From positions 43,109 through 107,108 of the forward strand of contig CALMJU010000070.1 of NCBI GenBank assembly GCA_937864465.1: 64,000 nucleotides of DNA, read 5' to 3'. Both the position numbers and the translations under genes were made by a program. Below, piece by piece: positions 26,116-34,592 of the stretch. Numbering within the stretch: position 1 is the stretch's first letter; each line of letters opens with the position of its first letter. Under the pieces are notes generated by a model. That model ran no database searches, was not told the origin of the DNA, and saw nothing but the letters and a program-made list of their open reading frames with translations. The stretch comes from an uncultured Acidobacteriota bacterium (GTDB lineage Bacteria > Acidobacteriota > Polarisedimenticolia > Polarisedimenticolales > JAIQFR01).

Positions 26116-26496
26116 CTACGGCTTCGCGGGGGGCCCGCCCGGACACCCCTCGAGCAGCTCCCGGACCTTCGTCCTGAGCTCCGTGGTGTCCGCGCTCTTG
26201 ATGATGTACGCGTCGGCGGCCCAGCTCATGAAGTTGTCCTTGTACGACGAGTACGCGGAGTTGAGCACCACCGGGATCTTCGGGTGCCTCTCCAGGATCC
26301 GGCCCATCGCCTCGAGCCCGTCCATCCCCGGCATCCGGATGTCCAGGACGACGAGATCGGGGGACTCGCGCTCGATCGCCTCGAGCCCCTCGACCGCGTT
26401 CGCCGCCATCACGACCGTGTGGCCGTCCTGCTCGATGTCGTGCTTGTAGAGAAGGCGCAGGTTCTTCTCGTCCTCAACCACCAGGATTTTCGCCAT
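26116..26496 (-). CDS. Single-domain response regulator
   Basis: 126 residues, receiver domain only, with no output domain. The acidic pair is VVEDEKNLR, the phosphorylated Asp is in DLVVLDIRMPGMDGLE, the Thr/Ser position in VVLNSAYSSYKDNF and the Lys in AYIIKSADT. Its start lies 23 bases inside the end of the histidine kinase gene, so the two are a cognate pair. It presumably acts through protein-protein contact rather than DNA binding. Confidence 0.93.
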   Translation of the reverse strand: MAKILVVEDEKNLRLLYKHDIEQDGHTVVMAANAVEGLEAIERESPDLVVLDIRMPGMDGLEAMGRILERHPKIPVVLNSAYSSYKDNFMSWAADAYIIKSADTTELRTKVRELLEGCPGGPPAKP

Positions 26497-28639
26497 CGCC
26501 CGGTTCCTCCTCGACGGCCGGCAGCCGGAAGTAGACGGTCGTACCCGAGCCGACCTGGCTCTCGACGTGGATCTCACCCCCGTGGTCGCTCAGGATCTGG
26601 CTCGCGATCGTCAGCCCGAGCCCCGATCCCGTCGCCTTCGTGGTGAAGAACGGCTCGAAGATCTTGCCGCGGATGTCGGCCTGGATGCCGACGCCGGTGT
26701 CCTCGACGGCCATCTCCACCCCGCCCGGGACCTCCCGCACGCGGATCGTCAGGCTCCCGCCGTGCGGCATCGCGTGGACCGCGTTGCGCATCACGTTGAC
26801 GAGGGCCTGGAAGAGCTGGTTGCGGTCCGCGGCCGCCGGCGGGGCGTCGGCGTCCGCCTGGATGCGTCCGACCACCCCCGCCTCGTCGATCTCCCACCGG
26901 AGGAGGTCGAGCGCCTCGGACCCGAGCTGCCCCAGGTTCACCTTCCCGATCCGTGGCGCCACCGGCCGGGAGTAGTCGAGCACCTCGCGGACGATCGTCT
27001 CGAGGCGCCGCACCTCGTCCACGATGATCTGGATCGACTCGCGCTTCGCGTCCTGCTGGGGAACCTCCCGCAGGAGCGACCGCGCGAAGCCGCCGATCGC
27101 GACCAGGGGGTTCCGGATCTCGTGGACGACGCGCGCCGCCATCTCGCCGACCGCCGAGAGCCGCTCGGTCCGGAGCAGCCGCTCCTGGTTGCCGCGGATC
27201 TCCTGCGTGGCGCGCTCGAGGGACTGCACCTGCGTCTCGAGCTCCCCGATCAGCCGGGCCCGCTCGATGGCGAGGCCGGCCTGCATCCCCAGGAGCTCGA
27301 GGACGCCGACGTCGGAGTCTTCGATCGGCCGCAGCGTGATCGCGTTGTCCGCGAGGAGGAGCCCCACCGGCTTCCCCTCGGCCACCAGCGGGACCGCCAC
27401 GAAGTCCCGCACGCCGAGGCGCTCCAGGATGCCGGGGTGGACCGGACGGCCGGAGGGCATCTCGCGCCCCGCCTGCACGCGCACGGTGGAGGGGGAATGG
27501 AGGGCGCGGATGAGGAAGTGCTCGCCGTCGGGGAGCCGCGCCGCGAGCTCCCGCACGATCTCGTTGACCCGGCTGCTCTGCCGCTCCGCGAACGGCTCGT
27601 ACTCGCGGAGCATCCGCCGCAGGCTCGGGCGCGTCCTCGCGAGCTCGTCCCAGATGCGGTGGGCCTCGTCGGGGTCCGAGGGGCCGATCGCGACGCGGCC
27701 GCGGAGCTCCATCCTCTTCTCGTCGGCGAGCAGCAGGAACGCGCGGTTGAACTGCAGCCCCTCGCCGGCCGTCGCGCCGACGAGGATCGCCCGCAGGATC
27801 TCCGAGAGGCCCATCGCCGACTGCAGCGCCTCGGCGATCTCGCGGATGATCGAGAGCTGCGCGACGCGGCGCTCGAGGTCCCGCTCGAGCTCCTTCGACC
27901 CGGTCAGGTCCAGGACGAGGTAGAACGCCCCCTCGGGCTCGCCGTCGGGGGTCAGGAGGTCGGTCCTCGTCACCATCACGCGCAGGGGCTGGCCCGCCGC
28001 GCCGCGGTGCCTGGCCTCGTAGCGGATCGTCAGCCGCTCCGGGATCGCCTCGGGCTCGACGAGGAGCGTCTCTCCCACGACCTCGGTCCACGGGCTGCCG
28101 ACCGCGTCCTCGCCCGACCGGCCGTACAGCGCCGCCGCCCCCCGGTTCCAGGCGCGCACCGATCCGCCCGCGTCGACGAGCACGACCGGAACCGACCAGC
28201 CCGCGATCAGGCGGACCAGGTCCATCGTGCCGCTGTGGAAGAACGAGCTGAGCCCCTCGGCCCCCCGGATCTCCCGCGTCAGCTCGATCCAGAAGCGCTC
28301 GCTCCCCCCGCCGCCGCCGACGGCCGCGACCTGGACCTCGTAGACGCGGGGGGCTCCCCCCTCGCGGACGGTCCGCAGGATCCGGCGGACCTGCCCCTCC
28401 TCCGCGGCCACGGAGAGGAGGCACGGGTCGCAGGGCTCGTCGCTGCGGGCGAAGACCTCCTTGCACGTCTTTCCGACCGCCTCCGCCGCGGTGCAGCAGG
28501 GAAGGAGCCCGGTCGCCCACACGACGCGCCGGTCGCCGCCGAAGATCGCGGCGCCGAGCCTCCCCAGGTCGAAGACCCGGCGCACGAGGTCCTCGCACGG
28601 GAACGGCAGCGCGCCGTGGCTCCCCGTCTCGCCGCCCAT
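26474..28639 (-). CDS. Multi-sensor histidine kinase (PAS-PAS-GAF) with Cys-rich N-terminal PAS
   Basis: 721 residues, no membrane helix, so cytoplasmic. A first PAS-like domain (residues 20-130) contains LLPCCTAAEAVGKTC and SDEPCDPC, a five-Cys pattern able to bind metal or act as a redox switch. A second PAS domain (residues 145-270) ends in VTRTDLLTPDGEPEG; a GAF domain covers residues 300-460. HisKA has the phospho-His in ARVVHEIRNPLVAIG (near residue 506). The HATPase has NVMRNAVHAM, DTGVGIQ, FEPFFTTKATGSGLGL. Start chosen at ATG with AAGGAGG upstream. It sits between glgA and glgC, suggesting a link with carbon storage control. Confidence 0.93.
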   Translation of the reverse strand: MGGETGSHGALPFPCEDLVRRVFDLGRLGAAIFGGDRRVVWATGLLPCCTAAEAVGKTCKEVFARSDEPCDPCLLSVAAEEGQVRRILRTVREGGAPRVYEVQVAAVGGGGGSERFWIELTREIRGAEGLSSFFHSGTMDLVRLIAGWSVPVVLVDAGGSVRAWNRGAAALYGRSGEDAVGSPWTEVVGETLLVEPEAIPERLTIRYEARHRGAAGQPLRVMVTRTDLLTPDGEPEGAFYLVLDLTGSKELERDLERRVAQLSIIREIAEALQSAMGLSEILRAILVGATAGEGLQFNRAFLLLADEKRMELRGRVAIGPSDPDEAHRIWDELARTRPSLRRMLREYEPFAERQSSRVNEIVRELAARLPDGEHFLIRALHSPSTVRVQAGREMPSGRPVHPGILERLGVRDFVAVPLVAEGKPVGLLLADNAITLRPIEDSDVGVLELLGMQAGLAIERARLIGELETQVQSLERATQEIRGNQERLLRTERLSAVGEMAARVVHEIRNPLVAIGGFARSLLREVPQQDAKRESIQIIVDEVRRLETIVREVLDYSRPVAPRIGKVNLGQLGSEALDLLRWEIDEAGVVGRIQADADAPPAAADRNQLFQALVNVMRNAVHAMPHGGSLTIRVREVPGGVEMAVEDTGVGIQADIRGKIFEPFFTTKATGSGLGLTIASQILSDHGGEIHVESQVGSGTTVYFRLPAVEEEPGDGENPGG

Positions 28640-28656
28640 CGGATCCCCGCCCTCCT

Positions 28657-30162
28657 TCAAGACGCGCGCGGCGCCGCCACGGCCTCGGCGTCCCGGTCGG
28701 CCAGGGCCTCCCGGTACACCTCCTCGTAGCGGCCCGCCGAGCGCTCCCAGGAAAAGTCCGCCGCCATCCCCCGCAGGACGAGCGCGCGCCACAGGCCCCG
28801 ATCGCGCCAGATCCTGACGGCCCGCCGCACGGTCTTGAGCAGCTCCGCCGGCTCGTAGGCACGGAACACGAAGCCGTTCGCCCGCTCGGGGTCCTCGTCG
28901 AGGTCCACGACCGTGTCGGCCAGGCCGCCGACCGCCCGGACGAGCGGGACCGCCCCGTAGCGGAGGCTGTACATCTGGTTCAGGCCGCACGGCTCGTACC
29001 GGGAGGGCATCAGGAACATGTCGGCCCCTCCCTCGATCCGATGCGCCAGCTCCTCCTCGTGGCCGGTGCGGAACGCCATCCGCCCCGGCCTGCGCCTCGC
29101 GGCCTCCCGCAGCGCGCTCTCGTACCTCTCGTCCCCCGACCCGAGGATCACCATCTGGACGCCGTCGTCGAGGATCCGGTCGAGGACCGGGAGGAGGATG
29201 TCGATCCCCTTCTGGGACGCGAGCCGCGTGACCATCCCGACGAGGGGGGCGCGCGGCCGGGAATCGTCGAGGCCGAGCTCGCGCCGGAGCGCGGCCGCGA
29301 CCTTCCCCTTCCCCGCGAGGCTCTCCGGACCGTAGCGGAACGGGAGGTGCGGGTCGCTCCCGGGGTCCCAGACGGAGCCGTCGATCCCGTTCAGGATCCC
29401 CGAGAGCCGGTCTGCCCGCCCGGCGAGCACCCCCTCGAGGCCGGCCCCGAACTCCCCGCTCGCGCGGATCTCCTCGGCGTAGCGCGGCGACACCGTCGTC
29501 AGCCGGTCGGAGGCCACGATTCCCATCTTCATCAGGTTGACCTGGCCGTGGAACTCGATCGGCCCGGCGGCGTACTCGAGGCCGCGCGGCAGCCCGGACA
29601 GCTCGGCCCACGACGGCGGCTCGATCCCCTGGTAGCCGAGGTTGTGGATCGTGAAGACCGTCGCCGGGCGGCGCGCCAGCCGCCCGGGGAGCTTCGCCCA
29701 CCGGAGGAGCGCCGGCACGAGCGCCGTCTGGTGGTCGTGGGCGTGCACCACGTCGGGGACCCATCCGTCCGAGCCGACGGCCGCGTGCACCGCGCGGCAG
29801 AAGATCGCCCACCGGAGCCCGTTGTCCTCGTAGGGTCTCCGCGTTGCGGGATCCAGATAGATGCCGGGACGGTCGAAGGTGTCGTGGGCGACGAGATCGA
29901 CCGGCGACGGGAGGTCCTCTCCCTCGACCCGGACGACGCGCGCGGACACGCGGCCGTGGCGGACCACGAACGACACCTCGCGGGTCCCGGTCTCGCGGAG
30001 CCCCGGCGGGACTCGCTCGACGAGGTCGCGGTAGCGGGGGATCGCGGAGCGGACGTCGTGGCCGATCCGGCCGAGGGCTCCCGCGAGCGACCCGACCATG
30101 TCGGCGAGCCCGCCCACCTTCGCGAGCGGCCAGAGCTCGGCGGTGACCATCAGGACGCGCAT
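28657..30162 (-). CDS. glgA: Glycogen synthase (ADP-glucose, GT5)
   Basis: 501 residues. Extends alpha-1,4-glucan from ADP-glucose. The N-terminal substrate motif AKVGGLADMVGSL is the family's KxGGL. Further support: VVHAHDHQTALVPALL, FTIHNLGYQGI, MKMGIVASDRLTTVSP, VTRLASQKGIDILLPV, and the C-terminal MPSRYEPCGLNQMYSLRYGAVPLV with the catalytic EPCGLxQ. Followed 17 bp later by the kinase gene and preceded 13 bp by galT. Confidence 0.96.
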   Translation of the reverse strand: MRVLMVTAELWPLAKVGGLADMVGSLAGALGRIGHDVRSAIPRYRDLVERVPPGLRETGTREVSFVVRHGRVSARVVRVEGEDLPSPVDLVAHDTFDRPGIYLDPATRRPYEDNGLRWAIFCRAVHAAVGSDGWVPDVVHAHDHQTALVPALLRWAKLPGRLARRPATVFTIHNLGYQGIEPPSWAELSGLPRGLEYAAGPIEFHGQVNLMKMGIVASDRLTTVSPRYAEEIRASGEFGAGLEGVLAGRADRLSGILNGIDGSVWDPGSDPHLPFRYGPESLAGKGKVAAALRRELGLDDSRPRAPLVGMVTRLASQKGIDILLPVLDRILDDGVQMVILGSGDERYESALREAARRRPGRMAFRTGHEEELAHRIEGGADMFLMPSRYEPCGLNQMYSLRYGAVPLVRAVGGLADTVVDLDEDPERANGFVFRAYEPAELLKTVRRAVRIWRDRGLWRALVLRGMAADFSWERSAGRYEEVYREALADRDAEAVAAPRAS

Positions 30163-30175
30163 CGCGCGCTCCCCC

Positions 30176-31207
30176 TCACAGGATCGCCTCCCGCAGGAAC
30201 GCCGCCGCCTCCTCGGGCGACGTGGGGTTGATGTAGAAGCCGGTCCCCCATTCGAACCCGGCCACGCGGGTCAGGCGCGGGAGGATCTCGATGTGCCAGT
30301 GGAAGTCGAAGGGGAGCGTGTCCCAGTAGTTCCTCCGCCGGACGACGGTGTCGGTGTTTGGAGAGGTGTGGAACACGAAGTTGTAGGGGGGATCCCGCAG
30401 GACCGACTTGAGCCTCCCGAGCAGGTCCTGGAGGCACCGGGCCAGCGCGGCGAGCACCGGGCGGGGCTCCTCCGCGAACGAGTGCCGGTGGCGCCGCGGG
30501 ATCACCATCGTCTCGAACGGGAAGCGCGAGGCGTAAGGGGCGAGCACGACGAAGTGCTCGTCCAGCATCACGACGCGCTCGCGGGCCTCGATCTCGTCCC
30601 TCAGGAGATCGCAGTAGATGCAGCGCTCCTTGACGTGGTAGTGCTGCCTCGCCGACTCGAGCTCGACCGAGATCTCGCGCGGGGTCACCGGCGTGGAGAT
30701 GATCTGGAGGTGCGGGTGCGCGAGGGCCGCTCCCGCGGCGACGCCGTGATTCTTGAACAGGAGCGAGTACTTGAACCGCGCGTCGCGCGCCAGGTCCCGC
30801 AGCCGGTCCTGGCAGAGGGCCAGGACCCGCTCGAGGTGCGCGGGGTCCATGTCCGCGAGGTGCTCGTCGTGCTTCGGCGACTCGACGATCACCTCGTGGG
30901 CGCCGATCCCCCGCATCCGGTCGTACATCCCGACGCCCCGCCGGTCGATCTCCCCCTCGATCGTCAGCGCCGGGTACTTGTTGGGGAACACCCGCGACTC
31001 CCATCCGGGCCCGTTCGGCGGCGAGCCGTGGGGACGGATCGCCGTGATCTCGGGGGGCGTCTTGTCCTCGCTGCCGGGGCAGAACGGGCAGAACTTGGGC
31101 TCCGGGTACGGGCTGGGCGGCAGGAGGAAGTCCTCCGGCCTCCGGCTCCTCTCGGTCGCGATGATGACCCAGCGCTTCGACAGCGGGTCGTGCCTGAGCT
31201 CCGACAT
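30176..31207 (-). CDS. galT: Galactose-1-phosphate uridylyltransferase (or GalT-like nucleotidyltransferase)
   Basis: 343 residues, full length. HIT-fold enzyme exchanging UMP between glucose-1-P and galactose-1-P. Zinc Cys pair in KFCPFCPGSED, the active-site His triad HPHLQ in GAALAHPHLQIISTP and the C-terminal NFVFHTSPN and FHWHIEILPRL are seen. In clusters with glgA and GH57, GalT-like enzymes may also act on ADP- or other NDP-sugars, so galactose use is not certain. Part of the glycogen/hexose gene run. Confidence 0.93.
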   Translation of the reverse strand: MSELRHDPLSKRWVIIATERSRRPEDFLLPPSPYPEPKFCPFCPGSEDKTPPEITAIRPHGSPPNGPGWESRVFPNKYPALTIEGEIDRRGVGMYDRMRGIGAHEVIVESPKHDEHLADMDPAHLERVLALCQDRLRDLARDARFKYSLLFKNHGVAAGAALAHPHLQIISTPVTPREISVELESARQHYHVKERCIYCDLLRDEIEARERVVMLDEHFVVLAPYASRFPFETMVIPRRHRHSFAEEPRPVLAALARCLQDLLGRLKSVLRDPPYNFVFHTSPNTDTVVRRRNYWDTLPFDFHWHIEILPRLTRVAGFEWGTGFYINPTSPEEAAAFLREAIL

Positions 31208-31221
31208 CCGCGCTCTCCTTC

Positions 31222-32247
31222 CTATCCGAACAGGGTCGCCGCGAGGTCGATCAGGTCCCCGCCGACCGTCTTGAGCTCGGCGACCGCCTCGCCCAGGGGC
31301 GTGGGCTCGAAGCGCCCGCCCCGGAGCGCCGCCATCATGCCGAACTTCCCCTCCTCGACCATGTCCGCCGCGAGCAGCCCGTACCGGGTCGCGAGCCAGC
31401 GGTCGTACGCGGTCGGCGTCCCCCCGCGCTGGACGTGGCCGAGCAGGACCGACCGGGTCTCGTAGCCGGTGCGCTTCTCGATCTCCCTGGCGATCCTCTC
31501 GCCGATCCCGCCGAGGAGGACGTGCCCGAACGCGTCCTTCGCCGCGTCCTTCGTCACGGCCCCCTCGGGAAGGACGGCCCCCTCGGCGACCACGACGATG
31601 CCGAAGCGCTTCCCGCGGTCGCGGCGGCGGCGGAGCGCCTCGCAGACGGCGTCCATGTCGATCGGGCGCTCCGGGACCAGGACGAAGTCCGCGCCGCCGG
31701 CGATCCCCGCGTGGAGGGCGATCCAGCCGGCGTGGCGGCCCATCACCTCCACGACGATCGTGCGATCGTGCGACTCGGCGGTCGAGTGGAGCCGGTCGAT
31801 CGCCTCGACGGCGATCGAGACGGCCGTGTCGAAGCCGAACGTGACCTCGGTGCCGGACAGGTCGTTGTCGATCGTCTTCGGAACGCCGACCACCGGGTAC
31901 CCCGCGGCGGAGAGCTTCGCGGCGACGCCGAGCGTGTCCTCCCCCCCGACCGCGACGAGCGCGTCGAGGCCGAGGCTCCGGAAGCTCTCCTCGACCTTGC
32001 GGAGGTCCTCCGGCTTCTTGTACGGGTTCGTCCGGCTCGTGCCCAGGATCGTCCCGCCGCGGTGCAGGATCCCGGAGACGGCCTCCAGGTCGAGGGGCAC
32101 GGTGTCGGCCGTGATCATCCCCTTCCAGCCCCTGCGGATCCCGATCACGCGGTGCCCCCGCGCCATCGATCGCCGGACCACCGCGCGGATCACCGCGTTC
32201 AGCCCCTGGCAGTCGCCGCCGCCCGTCAGGATCCCGATCGTCTTCAT
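31222..32247 (-). CDS. pfkA: 6-phosphofructokinase, PPi-dependent signature
   Basis: 341 residues. The two positions that separate donor use read as the pyrophosphate type: GGEDT near residue 102 where ATP enzymes have GGDGS, and PKTIDND near residue 123 where ATP enzymes have PGTIDND. Both resemble the PPi-PFK of Amycolatopsis methanolica. Other motifs are complete: GGGDCQGLNAVIR, MGRHAGWIALHAG, HVQRGG. A PPi-linked enzyme works in both directions, suiting a cell that cycles glycogen. Start at ATG (MKTIGILTGG). It lies between GH57 and galT with short gaps. Confidence 0.92.
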   Translation of the reverse strand: MKTIGILTGGGDCQGLNAVIRAVVRRSMARGHRVIGIRRGWKGMITADTVPLDLEAVSGILHRGGTILGTSRTNPYKKPEDLRKVEESFRSLGLDALVAVGGEDTLGVAAKLSAAGYPVVGVPKTIDNDLSGTEVTFGFDTAVSIAVEAIDRLHSTAESHDRTIVVEVMGRHAGWIALHAGIAGGADFVLVPERPIDMDAVCEALRRRRDRGKRFGIVVVAEGAVLPEGAVTKDAAKDAFGHVLLGGIGERIAREIEKRTGYETRSVLLGHVQRGGTPTAYDRWLATRYGLLAADMVEEGKFGMMAALRGGRFEPTPLGEAVAELKTVGGDLIDLAATLFG

Positions 32248-32273
32248 GCGTCTCTCCCCCGTCGCGTCCATCG

Positions 32274-34406
32274 TCACACCGTCCAATCGAAACGGGAAGG
32301 ATCCTCCTCCGGGGGCGGGACCGTCAACGCCCCCTCCGCCGGCAGGCGCTGCGTCGCGCCGGGCCCGCAGTCCACCTCGACCTGGAACCGGACCGCTCCC
32401 CCGTCGCGGGCCAGGAGGGAGAGCGGGACCGCCGCCTCCACGACGCGATCCACCGCCACCCGGATCTCGCCGCCGGGGGTGGCGCCGGCCTCGGGAATGG
32501 CCACCCGCACCGTCCGGGCCGCGTCCCCCGGGACCCTGAGGACCAGCGATCCCCCGGCCAGCGAGGCGCTCGCCGGGGCCTCGAACGGGTCGAGCCTCAG
32601 GTAGAGCCACTCGCCGTCGCGGCCGAAGCGCACCTCGCGGACGAGGCGGGCGGACGACTGCATCGTTCCCGAGACCGCCACCGCCCTGCCCGCCGGGAGC
32701 CACTCGAAGTAGTCGGTGATCCTGCCGTCGATCGTCGCGCGGAGCGCTCCCGTCGGGGGCTCGAAGCCGCGCGAGGAGCGCCGCCGGATCGGATCGGTGA
32801 GGGCCGCCGGGGGGACGAGCCCGCCCAGGTGCCAGGCCGCGCGCAGCTTGCGACGGAACCCCGCGTCGAACTCCGCGGCGTGGGCGGTCGGGTGGTCGTC
32901 GCCGAACCACCAGAACCAGTCGCTCCCCTCCGCGGCGAAGACCGCCCTCCACGCCGGGTCCGCGAAGTCGGGCGCGCCCCGCGCCTTCGCGACGGCCGCC
33001 CGGGTCTCCGCCAGGAGGTCCCACGCCCGGTTCTTCTCGGGGTGGCCCACCCAGGTGGCGAGGTTCCTCCCGATCCACGAGCCCGCGACGACGCGGGGGA
33101 GCGGCCTCGCGGCCGAGGGATCGGCCGCCTCCGAGGCCGTCCGGGTCCGGATCCAGGGCTCCGACTCGAGCGCCGCGTGGAGGGACTCGAGAAACACCTG
33201 CCCGTTGTCCGGGTAGTACTCCCACGCGTTCTCGCCGTCGAGGATCACCGACACCGTGTAGGGGCCGTCCTCCGGCGGGAGCGTCTCGCGGACGTGCCGG
33301 AGGCGCCCGAGGAAGTCCTCGACCGCGGCCCTCGCCGGCCAGGCGGAGTACACGAAGCCGATCCGGTCGGACAGGTCGTGGTCGCGGAACAGCAGGACCG
33401 GCCCGTCCTCGAAGCGCCACGGCCTGTAGAGCAGCGAGCCGCGCAGCGCCTCGGCGCGGTCGGGAGGGAACTCCTGCCCCAGGGAGCCGAACAACACGTC
33501 CTCGTCGCTCGCGGCCCAGCGGTAGCCCGCCGCCCGCAGGAGGCGAAGCGCTGCCCCCGAGACGGCCCCCTCGGAGGGCCAGCCCCCCGCGGCCTCACGC
33601 CCGAACTCCCGCGCGAAGGCCCGCTTCCCCTCCCGGAGCTGGATCTCCGCGTCGTCCGCGTGCGCGAACGCCGCCGCGGGGAGCCGGATGCCCGGGAGCG
33701 CCTCGCGGGCGGAGCCGACGTCGCAGAGCAGCGGCAGGATCGGGTGATAGTACGGGGTGACGGAGAACTCCACGTTGCCGGCGTCCGCGAGGCGGCGCCA
33801 GGCAGGGAGCACCCCGCGCAGGAACTCCCGCTGGATGCCGAGCAGCAGGTGCTTGTCCTCCTCCGTGTAGCGCTGCCCCTTCTCGCGGAGCGCCCGGACC
33901 CGCGGGTCGGACTGCAGCGCCGGCCCGCACCAGACCAGGTGGAAGAGCACCTCGAGGTCCCGGATCGCCGCCTCGTCGAAGCGGTTCACGACCGCCATCG
34001 GCAGGTCCTCGAGGCCGTGGTCGCCGCGGAGCGCGGCGAGCTCGTGGACGCGCCGCATCCCCCGGGCGAGCGTGTCGCGGTTGAACGAGAAGAACTGCGC
34101 GACGACGAACCGCCGCTCGTCCGCCGAGAGGCTCGACGCCGGCCGCTCGCTCACGGCTAGGAACGGGTCGGGCGGGGCGCTCCCGTCCGCGAGGGCGCGG
34201 AGCTGCTCGAGGAGCGAGGGGACCACGTTGATCGTCGCGCGGACCCGAGGATGGCGCTCGAGGTAGCGGGCGACGTCGACGTAGTCCTTCAGCGCGTGCA
34301 GGCGGGTCCAGGGCATCGAGGCGGCGCCGGTCCCGGCGTCCAGGTAGTCCGGCTGGTGGAAATGCCACAGGAGGACCAGGCGGAGCGGAGGCTTCTCGGA
34401 CGGCAT
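32274..34406 (-). CDS. Glycoside hydrolase family 57 protein
   Basis: 710 residues from the ATG at 34406 (a TTG 20 codons upstream is possible). The GH57 (beta/alpha)7 barrel begins LVLLWHFHQPDYLD; the region DGENAWEYYPDNGQVFLESL is typical of the alpha-amylase/4-alpha-glucanotransferase branch and carries acidic residues near the active site. The last 150 residues form a beta-sandwich-like domain. It probably trims or rearranges glycogen chains. First gene of the long minus-strand run; the start has no clear ribosome site. Divergent from the adenosine deaminase-like gene. Confidence 0.92.
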   Translation of the reverse strand: MPSEKPPLRLVLLWHFHQPDYLDAGTGAASMPWTRLHALKDYVDVARYLERHPRVRATINVVPSLLEQLRALADGSAPPDPFLAVSERPASSLSADERRFVVAQFFSFNRDTLARGMRRVHELAALRGDHGLEDLPMAVVNRFDEAAIRDLEVLFHLVWCGPALQSDPRVRALREKGQRYTEEDKHLLLGIQREFLRGVLPAWRRLADAGNVEFSVTPYYHPILPLLCDVGSAREALPGIRLPAAAFAHADDAEIQLREGKRAFAREFGREAAGGWPSEGAVSGAALRLLRAAGYRWAASDEDVLFGSLGQEFPPDRAEALRGSLLYRPWRFEDGPVLLFRDHDLSDRIGFVYSAWPARAAVEDFLGRLRHVRETLPPEDGPYTVSVILDGENAWEYYPDNGQVFLESLHAALESEPWIRTRTASEAADPSAARPLPRVVAGSWIGRNLATWVGHPEKNRAWDLLAETRAAVAKARGAPDFADPAWRAVFAAEGSDWFWWFGDDHPTAHAAEFDAGFRRKLRAAWHLGGLVPPAALTDPIRRRSSRGFEPPTGALRATIDGRITDYFEWLPAGRAVAVSGTMQSSARLVREVRFGRDGEWLYLRLDPFEAPASASLAGGSLVLRVPGDAARTVRVAIPEAGATPGGEIRVAVDRVVEAAVPLSLLARDGGAVRFQVEVDCGPGATQRLPAEGALTVPPPEEDPSRFDWTV

Positions 34407-34542
34407 CGACCGGAACCCGTGGGGCGCCTGGCTCGTCGGCTCGCCGCGGAAGTCTTGGCCTCCCAATGCGTTGGACGACGGCCCGCGGCGCCTCCCGCGC
34501 CGTTCCGGGCGCCCTCGCCGGAAACTTCGCGGAGAGCGCGAT

Positions 34543-34548
34543 TATACT
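34543..34548 (+). promoter_or_regulatory. -10 box TATACT before the adenosine deaminase-like gene
   Basis: TATACT stands 44 bases before the GTG start, which has a CAGGAGGGA ribosome site. It lies in the 186-bp divergent region with the GH57 gene; nothing else is recognisable there. Confidence 0.5.
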
Positions 34549-34592
34549 CCGCGCAGCGGGCGGCACGGCGTGCGGGAGCAGGAGGGACTCCG

